Assembly (NCBI RefSeq): GCF_014202975.1
Contig: NZ_JACHHZ010000006.1
Location: 124,001-188,000, forward strand
Direction: 5' to 3'
Length of the DNA stretch: 64,000 nucleotides
From: Povalibacter uvarum
GTDB lineage: Bacteria > Pseudomonadota > Gammaproteobacteria > Steroidobacterales > Steroidobacteraceae
Part shown: positions 24,796 through 33,059 of the stretch, in pieces
Position numbering within the stretch: the first letter of the stretch is position 1
Layout: every line of letters starts with the position of its first letter
Notes under the pieces: generated by a model
Database searches by the model: none
Told to the model about the DNA's origin: nothing
The model's input: only the letters and a program-made list of their open reading frames with translations
Position numbers and translations under genes: made by a program

Positions 24796-26840
24796 TGGAT
24801 CCCTCCCATCGATGCCGGCAGACACGTCGGCAGCGACTCGTAGCCTTTCGCGAGCAGACGATCGACAGAGGGCGGCTGCCCATCCCGCTTCTGCAGCAGT
24901 GCTTCGATTCGCGCCCGCAGTTCGACCAGCGCACGCTCATCGGCCGCGCCGCGATGCTTGTGATTGCGGCCGTCGAACACGAACTCCGGCGGCATCGGCG
25001 TCTTCACCCGTTCGCCGGCCATGAGGTCGCGCATCGCGAGCCGCACGAAAATTCTTGGAGCGCAGCTTTCGATCGCCAGCGCCGCGCGCTGCGATCCGCC
25101 GCTCAGAAAATTGGGCGGGGTCACCTCTTCTGTGTGGTGACAACTTCCGCACTGTGATTCGAGCGCGACGGTCAATGGATCCGCACTCGGGGCAACGGCG
25201 GAATAGCTGTCGACTCTGGCGTTCACAGGGAGCGCATCCCGGGCATCGGTCCTTGCAGTGACGACCTGGCTCAGCAAGTCGCTCCGGAGCGGCAACGGGT
25301 CGAAGGCATGAGCAGCCATCGACGCGGTGAAGTCGGAGAAATCCTCGCGCACGTCGAGATGAGCGACGCCGTCGCCCAGCGTCGTGCGCCGCAATTCGAT
25401 CCGTTCCAGCGAATCGCCATCGGGCAGTCGATCGTGCTGAGTGTCGCGAATCGTCAGTGTCATCGACGCCGCTGAGCGACTCACCGCGACGGGCAGGTGC
25501 CGCAAGGGCTGATGATTCCCGATCCGGATTTCATCGATCGTCCCGCGTGTACCGTCGAGCGTGCCTTTCAGACGGAGGGAAGCATCGCCGGAGCAATCGA
25601 ACTGCTCCTGTCTCACGGACCCCGAGATACGGCAACTTGCAGTAATGCGATGGCGCTTCGCCGGGATGCCTTCGAGCCGGGCTGTCAATATTGTCCGATC
25701 CCGCTCCGCCCAGAATTCATTCAGCCCTCGCACGAGCTCGTGCGCCATGCCACGACCATTCCCCACAGCAAGCGTCTCGAGCGGTGCACGCGGCACCAGC
25801 GGATCGAAACGGACATCGACGTTCGCAAGCGCGAGGCCTGTCATCTCGGCGGGAACGATCAGCGGATCGCGATTCGGAATATCGGGATCGGGCAGCGAGA
25901 GACCGGCGGGCCAGACCTCGGCCGCCCGCTGCGCGAGCCGCGCAACTACAGCAGCCTGGAAGTTCTCATCGCCATCGGCATAGCCGCGCTCGCCGGTGAG
26001 AGCAAACTGCAGCGAAGCAATGAACGCCGCGCGGCGACATCTCGTACCGGCGTCACCTTCGCCGCAGCCTTCAGCCCACAATCGCTGCGTGAGCATCAGC
26101 CGGTTGGCGCGATCCGTGGCGTCATCGATGCTCTGTGCGATATCCGTGTTGCCTCGGGCTTCGACGCTGGAGAACACCTTGCGCGCGGCACTCAGCCGGT
26201 CGGCGATCGCGGGATTCGCATTGGTCTCGAGCCAGACCTGCTGCGAGAAAATCGGTCCGTGATTCTGATGACAGGAAACGCAGACGGTCCGCCGCGCGTA
26301 GGTGGCTTGCGGTTGCTGGCCCGCCGCATAGTTGTCGACGATCTGGAATTCGAATCGTCCGAGCGTCTCGTTGTAGCTGATGACTTCCATGACGCTGGCG
26401 CGGTCCTGAAAGCCCAGGTACAGCCGGTCGCGCAGGAGCTTGCCGCCGCCGTCCTTCACCACCGCGGTCACGATGCGCGGATGAGCGAAGAAATCTGGTG
26501 AAGCCGCGACACGTTGCAGCGAACGTCCCAGCGGTACCAGCACTGAGCGAGTGCATGGCTGGGCGGCGCTGCATCCGGCCGCGGCCTCGATGCGCGCGAT
26601 CAGATGTTCGAAGGGAAACGGAATGTCCTGCCGGCCGTCCGGCCCGGTCGTGAGGCGATCGAACAGCGACATGCCCGCCGGCGGACGATCGGCTCCAGGA
26701 ATCATGGGATCGACCGTCCAGTCAGCTGCCCGCGTCGCCTGGCTGCCCAGACAGAGCAGCAGCGCCGCAAGGCATCCACTTGCGCTGAACGCCTGCCGTG
26801 CCGCGCGGCTCCGATGCGATGGCTTCGCAACATGCGGCAA
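24792..26840 (-). CDS. Secreted diheme c-type cytochrome of unknown family
   Basis: A 682-residue protein with a signal peptide (hydrophobic segment about residues 20-36, ending near TRA). It has two heme-binding CxxCH motifs: CVSCHQNHGPIF (near 190) and CGSCHH (near 567). Between them lies a long region with no motif I recognise. The C-terminal part (LAIESCAPRIF, RLAMRDLMAGERVKTPMPPE) resembles planctomycete/myxobacterial-type cytochrome segments that end in a PMPP loop. It lacks the YLHNGSVPTL block, so it is not a copy of its neighbours. Its stop codon overlaps the start of the next gene by 4 bases, and the preceding lipoprotein stop is 15 bases upstream. Function unknown; an electron-transfer partner is plausible. 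Confidence 0.8.
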   Translation of the reverse strand: MPHVAKPSHRSRAARQAFSASGCLAALLLCLGSQATRAADWTVDPMIPGADRPPAGMSLFDRLTTGPDGRQDIPFPFEHLIARIEAAAGCSAAQPCTRSVLVPLGRSLQRVAASPDFFAHPRIVTAVVKDGGGKLLRDRLYLGFQDRASVMEVISYNETLGRFEFQIVDNYAAGQQPQATYARRTVCVSCHQNHGPIFSQQVWLETNANPAIADRLSAARKVFSSVEARGNTDIAQSIDDATDRANRLMLTQRLWAEGCGEGDAGTRCRRAAFIASLQFALTGERGYADGDENFQAAVVARLAQRAAEVWPAGLSLPDPDIPNRDPLIVPAEMTGLALANVDVRFDPLVPRAPLETLAVGNGRGMAHELVRGLNEFWAERDRTILTARLEGIPAKRHRITASCRISGSVRQEQFDCSGDASLRLKGTLDGTRGTIDEIRIGNHQPLRHLPVAVSRSAASMTLTIRDTQHDRLPDGDSLERIELRRTTLGDGVAHLDVREDFSDFTASMAAHAFDPLPLRSDLLSQVVTARTDARDALPVNARVDSYSAVAPSADPLTVALESQCGSCHHTEEVTPPNFLSGGSQRAALAIESCAPRIFVRLAMRDLMAGERVKTPMPPEFVFDGRNHKHRGAADERALVELRARIEALLQKRDGQPPSVDRLLAKGYESLPTCLPASMGGIQ

Positions 26841-26855
26841 GCGGCGCCTCGTCAG

Positions 26856-27758
26856 TTATGAAGCCGACGCCATGAGCTTGCGTTCCTGCGTGCCGATCCA
26901 GCAATCCTCGGCGACCTTGCCGGTGTCCACGAAGGCGTCGCTCTGGCTGCCGGCGATCTCGTGGTTGTACAGCGTGAAATTCAGCAGGAACGCTTTGCCG
27001 GCGTAGGCGCGGCCCAGGTAGAAGCCCGGTCGGACCATCCGGATTTCGTCGCGGATCTGGAAACCATTGCGCCCGGCGAGATAGTCGGGTCGCTCGCGAT
27101 AGCCGGGCAGCTCATCGGTGAACGCGTAGTCGATGATGATCGACTCGCGACGCGAATCGATCAGGCTCTGCCCGCAATAGAGCTTCGCGGGAAACAGCAG
27201 CCACTGATCCTTGCCGCCGACGTTGATCTTCTCGATCGTCGAGAGGTCGTCATCGATGATGGGCTTGAGCGCGGCGAGATCCTCGATCCGGTTGCGCAGG
27301 ATTCGCGTATCGCGATCGAACACCTTGCCGCGCCAGAGTTGGGCGCCGAGTGTCTCGAGCTTCTGGGATTTCAGCTCGACGGCAAGCCCGGGAAGCCCGC
27401 CGACGATCTCCGAGATGCGCCGGTCGCGCTTCGAGTTCTTCGGAAAGAACAGCGCGCCGTCGAATGCCGCGTCCGGAATCGGGCCGGCCGTCAGTCGCGC
27501 GTAGATCTGATCGACCTGTTCCTGCGAGTAGTTCGCGATGTTCTCCGGCGTGAGCTTCATCAGGTCGGCCGGCGCCAGCGGGAATTCGTGCTCGATACGC
27601 GCGAAGTCCGGCTTCTGCAGGTATCGCTCGCCCGCTTCCGCGAACTGCAGCTTCGGCGGCGGGTGGAGCTTCGAGCGTATCCAGTCGCATCCCGTCAGCG
27701 GCAGCATCGCGACCAGCACGATCGCCAGCGTCCCTGAATGTTTCATCGGCGTCTTCAT
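26856..27758 (-). CDS. Lipoprotein of unknown function in the cytochrome operon
   Basis: A 300-residue protein with a lipoprotein signal (LPLTGC, Cys near residue 24), followed by a soluble domain containing repeated short charged segments (SKRDRRISEIVGGLPGLAVE, KDQWLLFPAKLYCG). There is no CxxCH motif and no recognised domain. It lies 18 bases after the large cytochrome gene and 15 bases before the next cytochrome gene, so it is very probably cotranscribed and works with them at the inner face of the outer membrane or in the periplasm. A second ATG at 27746 is an alternative start. Confidence 0.75.
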   Translation of the reverse strand: MKTPMKHSGTLAIVLVAMLPLTGCDWIRSKLHPPPKLQFAEAGERYLQKPDFARIEHEFPLAPADLMKLTPENIANYSQEQVDQIYARLTAGPIPDAAFDGALFFPKNSKRDRRISEIVGGLPGLAVELKSQKLETLGAQLWRGKVFDRDTRILRNRIEDLAALKPIIDDDLSTIEKINVGGKDQWLLFPAKLYCGQSLIDSRRESIIIDYAFTDELPGYRERPDYLAGRNGFQIRDEIRMVRPGFYLGRAYAGKAFLLNFTLYNHEIAGSQSDAFVDTGKVAEDCWIGTQERKLMASAS

Positions 27759-27776
27759 CGCTTGTGACCTCGCGCC

Positions 27777-30353
27777 TTACATCGTCGCCAGGAACGCCGT
27801 GAGCGCCTTCTTGTCCTGCGCGGACAAGCCTTCGCCGAACCGGTGCCCTTCGTTCTCGACTGTCGCGGTACAGGAGCTGTATGCCCCCAGCAGGAAGGGA
27901 CGCTTGCGGATTTCATCGATCATCGTCGAGGGATCGCGCATGATCTCGGTGCGCACTTCGTTCAGCGCCTTGAACACAGTGCCGCCATCCTTTTCCCCAA
28001 GCGACTTGTTCAACTGCGCGTGGAGCTCGTCGGGCCGCAGGGCCGACAGCACGAGATCGTCCGCGAAGCGCTTGTGCTGGAAGTTACCCAGCGCACCGGC
28101 GGTCGCTCCTGCGGGAATGGTTACGGAGAAGCCCACGACCTGACGCTCTTCCTTCCCATCCCACAGGCGCGGTCCGAATGCGATCGGCACGTCGTCACTG
28201 AAGCGCGTGATCTTCGGCACCCGCTGATCCGGATTCAGCAGATCGTTCATCGACGCCTTGTAGAGATCGAAGCGCCCCTTGACGCTCGGATCGAACTTCC
28301 AGCACGCGGGCACCGCATCGCCTGCGAGTGCTTTGCCCTGTGCGTCCGCAAACGGCGATCGATAGAAGTCGTTCGCGGCGTTTGCCGGCTTGCCGCACAG
28401 CTCGGGGCCGAGCGCGTTGTTGTGCAGGAAGGGCGCATGAGCCCACAGGCTGAGCAGCGAGATATTGCGGTAGTAGCCTCGGCCGCCATCGCTCGCTTCC
28501 TTGACGGCAGTATCCGCGGGCCGACTGCGCAGCGTCTCCGAGCCGTATTCCTGCCACACGTGATCCTTCATGTGATTCGTGTGCAGCGCGCGGCAGCGGA
28601 ATGTTCCGACGCCGGACACGGGTGTCGCCTGATCGTTGCCCAGCCAGTCAGCGCGCAGCCCCGTCTTCGCATCGATGGCCGCAAAGTCGCGGTTGGCGAA
28701 CGGCCCGCCATCCTTCTCCGCGATACTCGAGTGACACCGGGCACAGTTGCCTGCGAATACTTCGCGTCCGCGCGCCACCGAGCCCGCACCGAATTCACGT
28801 TCGAGATCGGCGATGAAGGACTGTCGCGTATAGGTCCCTCGCGGATTCGACTTCTTCAGCTCGTTCTCGCGCGCCACCTGCAGATCCGTCGCATGCGTCT
28901 CTGACGACGTCAGGAAGTTCATGATGTCCTGCAGCCGGTCCTCGATCGCGCGGAAGTTCGGGCAGTCGCGGCGGCACTGGCCGATGTCGAACGGCGTCTG
29001 GCCGAAGTTGCGCTGCTGAGGATCGATCTGCCGCAGATCGGTCAGATGATTGACCCAGCACTGCTCGGCGCACGAGCCGATATTGAAATACACGCGCTGG
29101 ATCGCCTCGAGCGCGCCGATCGAATCCTCACCGCCCTTCAGGATGTGATGGACGGTCTCAGTGCGGGTGCCGCGCTGCCAGCATTTCCCTTCGTGTTCGC
29201 ACCAGCACGCCTCGGTTCCTCCCTGCTTCGCCTGGCCCTCGCCCGCGGGACACGCCTCTACCTTGCGCCATTTGTCGACCACTTCGTCCTGGAACGTCGG
29301 CCGCTGGTGAATGTTGATGATCGCGTTGATCGTGCCGGGGTTGTTGATCTGATCCGTCGGCACCGCGGAGGTGTCCGATGTTCCCGGCCGGGCATGCGAG
29401 AACACCTGGAACTCGATATCCGAGGGCGTCATGCCGGAACTCAGGATCTCCGAAATGCGCGTGTACTGATTGCCGACCGCGCCTTTCAGATTGGCCCACT
29501 GCGGATGCGCGGGATCGGCCGGCGGATTGAGCGGATCGAATGCGATGTGGCAGGAGCCGCAGGAGATGCCGATCAGGAACGGCGGCTCCACGGAACCATC
29601 GGCGAGCCTGCTCACGTGCGAATCGCTGTTCGCCTTGTCGTTCGACAATTTGCCGTTGTAGCCGGACCAGTTCGCGGCGGTGCCGTTCAATGCGAGCCAT
29701 CGCTCACGATTGAAACGCGGATTCGGAAACTTGCGGATGCCCAGCGCGCCGGTCGATGTGCCGAAGGCGAGATCGCACGACGACTGCCGCTGATCCTTCG
29801 TCCGGTTGTGCACATCGTTCGTATCGGCCGGCGCGTCTTTGAAATCACACGCCGGATCGCGATAGCCCTCGCGGCCCACGAACTGCAGCAACTGTTCGTC
29901 GCCCGGGCACCAGTCGAAGCCGTAAGTGTCATCGGGCGACTTCGCGGGACAATCTTGCGAGCCCGGAACGCAGCAGCCCGGATCGTTGATGATGCCCCAC
30001 GCAGCGAAGCGATCGCTGCGCTCGTCGCTGCGAAGGACGCGATACCAGTCGATCAGCACGCCGACGCGCTGCTGAAACGTATAAGTGTGGAATCGGGAGT
30101 TGCCGGCGGTCGACTTGTACCAGATCTCGCGCCCCGCCCGTTCGGACGGGTTGAGCGTCGCTTCGCCAAGGTAGAAGCCGGGATTGTCGAGCACCGGCGA
30201 TTGTGCAGGTGCTGTCGCCTGTGTCGGCGGCGGCGCGGGCTGCGCGTCCGCTTCCGGCAACGGTCCTTTGTCGCCCGCGCAGTTGTTCAGAAGGACGGCG
30301 AACAAAAAGCTCGCCGAGATCAGCACTCCGCCGATGACCACGCCACGTTCCAT
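27777..30353 (-). CDS. Large cysteine-rich diheme c-type cytochrome, first gene of the operon
   Basis: An 858-residue protein starting at an ATG with GGAGGAG about 5 bases upstream. An N-terminal hydrophobic anchor (about 4-22) leads into a Pro/Ala-rich linker. Two heme sites are visible, CGSCH (near 255) and CARCH (near 540), then WAHAPFLHNNALGP, the counterpart of the APYLHNGSVPTL block of the smaller paralogues, and an end block LSAQDKKALTAFLATM. Between the hemes lies an insert of roughly 280 residues rich in cysteine (ACWCEHEGKCW, CAEQCW, QCRRDCP), likely held by disulfides. It belongs to the same broad superfamily as paralogues 1 and 2 but is much larger. Substrate unknown. Confidence 0.82.
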   Translation of the reverse strand: MERGVVIGGVLISASFLFAVLLNNCAGDKGPLPEADAQPAPPPTQATAPAQSPVLDNPGFYLGEATLNPSERAGREIWYKSTAGNSRFHTYTFQQRVGVLIDWYRVLRSDERSDRFAAWGIINDPGCCVPGSQDCPAKSPDDTYGFDWCPGDEQLLQFVGREGYRDPACDFKDAPADTNDVHNRTKDQRQSSCDLAFGTSTGALGIRKFPNPRFNRERWLALNGTAANWSGYNGKLSNDKANSDSHVSRLADGSVEPPFLIGISCGSCHIAFDPLNPPADPAHPQWANLKGAVGNQYTRISEILSSGMTPSDIEFQVFSHARPGTSDTSAVPTDQINNPGTINAIINIHQRPTFQDEVVDKWRKVEACPAGEGQAKQGGTEACWCEHEGKCWQRGTRTETVHHILKGGEDSIGALEAIQRVYFNIGSCAEQCWVNHLTDLRQIDPQQRNFGQTPFDIGQCRRDCPNFRAIEDRLQDIMNFLTSSETHATDLQVARENELKKSNPRGTYTRQSFIADLEREFGAGSVARGREVFAGNCARCHSSIAEKDGGPFANRDFAAIDAKTGLRADWLGNDQATPVSGVGTFRCRALHTNHMKDHVWQEYGSETLRSRPADTAVKEASDGGRGYYRNISLLSLWAHAPFLHNNALGPELCGKPANAANDFYRSPFADAQGKALAGDAVPACWKFDPSVKGRFDLYKASMNDLLNPDQRVPKITRFSDDVPIAFGPRLWDGKEERQVVGFSVTIPAGATAGALGNFQHKRFADDLVLSALRPDELHAQLNKSLGEKDGGTVFKALNEVRTEIMRDPSTMIDEIRKRPFLLGAYSSCTATVENEGHRFGEGLSAQDKKALTAFLATM

Positions 30354-30699
30354 GGTTCTCCTCCGGTCACGCTTCGAGTCACGCAGATCGCAATGACTGC
30401 GCTGCACCCGCGTCAGGTGGATGCGAGAGTAGTGACTCGCTTCGACGCTGTGATCTGTTCTTTCGGGCACGACTCCTCGACGAGCTTCTGGCCAGCCGCC
30501 AGTGGCCAGCAGCCAGCGGCTTCGATCGCCGCTTGCGAGAAAACAGCAGCGAGCCTCCGTTTGCGTGAACTGCATCACCGGCGAACGGCGATGCATCGCG
30601 CGTCTTGCGCCGCACAACCCATTCCTGTGAATCAGTGCTCACCCCTGCGGTGGCTGCGGACTTTGACGTGGCTGCGGAGGCCGCATACTGTGTCGCAAC
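30354..30699. other. Divergent intergenic region between cytochrome operon and histidine kinase
   Basis: A 346-base gap that should hold the promoters of both units. No convincing -35/-10 pair was found on either strand. A period-7 array of four degenerate GGCCAGC units occupies 30490-30517. Short open frames here show no family similarity. Confidence 0.6.
30490..30517. repeat. Period-7 array (GGCCAGC)n
   Basis: GGCCAGC CGCCAGT GGCCAGC AGCCAGC: four 7-base units. This is one of the few arrays here that does not overlap a stop codon. Confidence 0.7.
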
Positions 30700-32511
30700 A
30701 TGGCAAAGCAAGGCGCCGGATCGACCAGAAGGTCGGTCGAACACAAGACGCTGGCGGGGTTCGCGCTCGCGGGCGCAGTCCTGTTGATGGTCATCGGCGC
30801 AGCCTGGCTCGCCGCGGCAACCTTCGTCGGCACTGCCCGCCATGTCCGGGCTTCCATGGAGATCGTCACGGCGTACGAGCGATTTCGCTCCGCCGCGGCC
30901 GAAGTTGCCGCCAATCAATACGGCTGGCTGGGAAGCCAGGAACCCCAGTTCCTCATCGAACGCAACGCCGCGCTCAGTGCAGCAAGGCAACAGGTCGACC
31001 TGCTGCGCGTGCGCATTCCCCAGGGCGAGGTCGAGCGACAGCGCAACGTCGAAGTATTGAGCGCGGCGCTCGAGCAAACCGTCCTGGCGCCGGCACTCGA
31101 GGCCTCGGCAACGCCGCAATCCCAGGGCAGTCCGGTGTGGACACAGTTGCAGGGCCAGACCGTCGAGCTGCGTCGCGTCGTCGATGGGGCCATGGCTCCG
31201 GAGCGTGCGCTCTACCGATTGCAACTGATCAAAGCGCGCACCGCGATTCGCTGGCTCTACGCCACCGTCGCCATCGCCGCTGTAGTGATGTTGCTGGCGC
31301 TCGCATGGCTGCTGCTGCGCATCCGCCTCGACTTGCGCGAACGCGGGACCGTCGAACAGAACCTGCAGCAGGCCAACCGTCTGCTCGAATCGTTGCTCGA
31401 GAGCATCCCTGCAATGGTCTTCGCAAAGGACGCGCACGACCTGCGCTTCGTCCGCGTCAACCGCACGGGCGAGCAGCTGCTCGGATTGAATCGCGAGGAG
31501 CTGATCGGCAAGAACGATTACGATTTCTTCCCCGCCGACCAGGCCGATCACTTCATCGCGAAGGATCGCGAGACGCTGGCCTCGGGGAGCATCGTCGTCA
31601 TCCCGGAAGAGAAGATCGACACGCGTGATCACGGCAGACGCACGCTGCACACATTCAAAGTGCCCGTGCGCGGCGACGACGGCCAACCCATGCTGTTGCT
31701 GGGCATTTCTCTCGACATCACCGAACAGAAGGAAGCCGAGCGCCGCATCGTCGCGCTGAACGAAGAGCTGACGCGCCAGGCCCAGCTCCTGCAATCGAGC
31801 AACGAGGAGCTCGAAAGCTTCTGCTATTCGGTATCGCACGATCTGCGCGCGCCATTGCGCGCCATCAACGGCTACGCACGGTTGCTCGAGCAGGACTACG
31901 GCCCCCGCTTCGACACGGAAGGTGCGCGCTACCTGCGAACCATCTGCAACGCATGCGACCGCATGGCGCAGCTGATCGACGATCTGCTCGAATTCTCGCG
32001 CATCGGCCGACAGACACTGGAACTCGAACCCGTCGACATGGAAGCGATGGTCGGCAAGGTGATCAATGATGCCGTCGGCGGCCGGAACGAGCCTCCGCCA
32101 GTCATCGAAACGAGCGCGCTGCCTCCCGTCCGCGGCGATCGCAACATGCTGCAGCTCGTCTGGCTGAACCTGATCGACAATGCGGTGAAGTACACGACCG
32201 GTGTGAATGCACCGCGTATCAGCATCGAAGCCGAGCCCGGCGCCAACGAGATCGTCTACTCGGTGACGGACAACGGCATCGGCTTCGACATGCAGTACGC
32301 CGACAAGCTCTTCGGTGTCTTCCAGAGACTGCATTCCGACTCGCGCTTTCCGGGAACCGGCGTCGGCCTCGCGATCGCACAGCGCATCGTCGCCCGGCAT
32401 GGCGGCCGGATCTGGGCGAGCAGCGAACCCGGCCGCGGTTCCCGATTCAGTTTTGCAATGCCGACCGATCAGCGCCTGACCCAGGGCGAACCCCTGGCGG
32501 CCGCGGGCTGA
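30700..32511 (+). CDS. Orphan membrane histidine kinase with PAS domain
   Basis: A 603-residue sensor kinase. Two transmembrane helices (about 18-43 and 185-208) enclose a periplasmic helical domain of about 140 residues. A PAS domain follows (about 225-345; FVRVNRTGEQLLGLNREEL, ending in LLLGISLDITEQKEAE), then a HisKA domain with SVSHDLRAPLRAINGY (His near 380) and a HATPase domain (NLIDNAVKYT near 493, GTGVGLAIAQRIV near 565). It has the phytochrome-like kinase type of dimerisation helix. No response regulator is adjacent. It is divergent from the cytochrome operon, so it may sense a signal relevant to it; that is only a positional guess. Confidence 0.93.
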   Translation: MAKQGAGSTRRSVEHKTLAGFALAGAVLLMVIGAAWLAAATFVGTARHVRASMEIVTAYERFRSAAAEVAANQYGWLGSQEPQFLIERNAALSAARQQVDLLRVRIPQGEVERQRNVEVLSAALEQTVLAPALEASATPQSQGSPVWTQLQGQTVELRRVVDGAMAPERALYRLQLIKARTAIRWLYATVAIAAVVMLLALAWLLLRIRLDLRERGTVEQNLQQANRLLESLLESIPAMVFAKDAHDLRFVRVNRTGEQLLGLNREELIGKNDYDFFPADQADHFIAKDRETLASGSIVVIPEEKIDTRDHGRRTLHTFKVPVRGDDGQPMLLLGISLDITEQKEAERRIVALNEELTRQAQLLQSSNEELESFCYSVSHDLRAPLRAINGYARLLEQDYGPRFDTEGARYLRTICNACDRMAQLIDDLLEFSRIGRQTLELEPVDMEAMVGKVINDAVGGRNEPPPVIETSALPPVRGDRNMLQLVWLNLIDNAVKYTTGVNAPRISIEAEPGANEIVYSVTDNGIGFDMQYADKLFGVFQRLHSDSRFPGTGVGLAIAQRIVARHGGRIWASSEPGRGSRFSFAMPTDQRLTQGEPLAAAG

Positions 32512-32522
32512 TCCGAACGGCC

Positions 32523-32996
32523 ATGGCATCGCCGTTCCGCCACGAACACCTCGTCCGCATCAACGACCCCACGATCGAACGCTCGATGTGGCTCACGCGC
32601 CGCCAGCTCTGGAACGGCTTGCGTCACACGGTGCTGTCGCCGCAGGCGATGGATGAATCGATCGACGAAGCCAGCGTGATCGAGAACGCGGACGGCACGC
32701 TGCAGCGGGAGATCCGCCGCGGCCCAACAACCGCCACGGACGAGGTCAGGCTCGTGACGGGTCACTCGCTGACGATCTGCGCGGATTCGCGCGGCCAGTT
32801 CTGCGGCAGCACGCTGACGATCCGGATCGAAGAACCCGCACCCGAAATGCTGTTCGTCCGCTTTACGTACGAAGTCGTCGGCATCGACGACGAATGCACC
32901 GAGGAAGAAGACAACGCACGACGTTCGGCCTACCAGGCCTACGACATCGAGCGTGTGCGCGAAGCAAGACTTCACGCGCGCAGCCGGGGACACTGA
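32523..32996 (+). CDS. AtaL-like SRPBCC-fold protein (DUF1857)
   Basis: A 157-residue cytosolic protein. The start (HEHLVRINDPTIERSMWLTRRQLWNGL) and the late TLTIRIEEPAPEMLFVRFTYE segment match the AtaL-like / DUF1857 group of START-fold ligand-binding proteins. Its role is unknown; relatives may bind small hydrophobic ligands. It begins 12 bases after the histidine kinase stop on the same strand, so it is probably cotranscribed with it. No catalytic motif is visible. Confidence 0.8.
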   Translation: MASPFRHEHLVRINDPTIERSMWLTRRQLWNGLRHTVLSPQAMDESIDEASVIENADGTLQREIRRGPTTATDEVRLVTGHSLTICADSRGQFCGSTLTIRIEEPAPEMLFVRFTYEVVGIDDECTEEEDNARRSAYQAYDIERVREARLHARSRGH

Positions 32997-33022
32997 GCCG
33001 CCAGCCAGCACCGTCTGCCTCT

Positions 33023-33057
33023 GGCTAGCGGCGAATCGCTAACGGCTAGCCGGCTTC
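33023..33057. repeat. Period-7 array (GGCTAGC)n
   Basis: GGCTAGC GGCGAAT CGCTAAC GGCTAGC CGGCTTC: five degenerate 7-base units between convergent genes, ending 3 bases before the stop of the OmpA-domain gene. Confidence 0.6.
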
Positions 33058-33059
33058 CC

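Noticed and set aside
27777-30353. GTSTGALG in the large cytochrome as an ApbE flavinylation site
   Set aside because: The final position is Leu instead of Ser/Thr and there is no leading acidic residue at the required distance, so it does not match the known acceptor motif.
29046-31628. Plus-strand frame of 860 codons across the cytochrome/kinase boundary
   Set aside because: It is antisense to the cytochrome gene and out of frame with the kinase; no domain is recognisable and both real genes have strong motifs.
30379-32529. Minus-strand frame of 716 codons opposite the histidine kinase
   Set aside because: Shadow of the kinase gene; composition is Gln/Asp/Arg-rich without motif.
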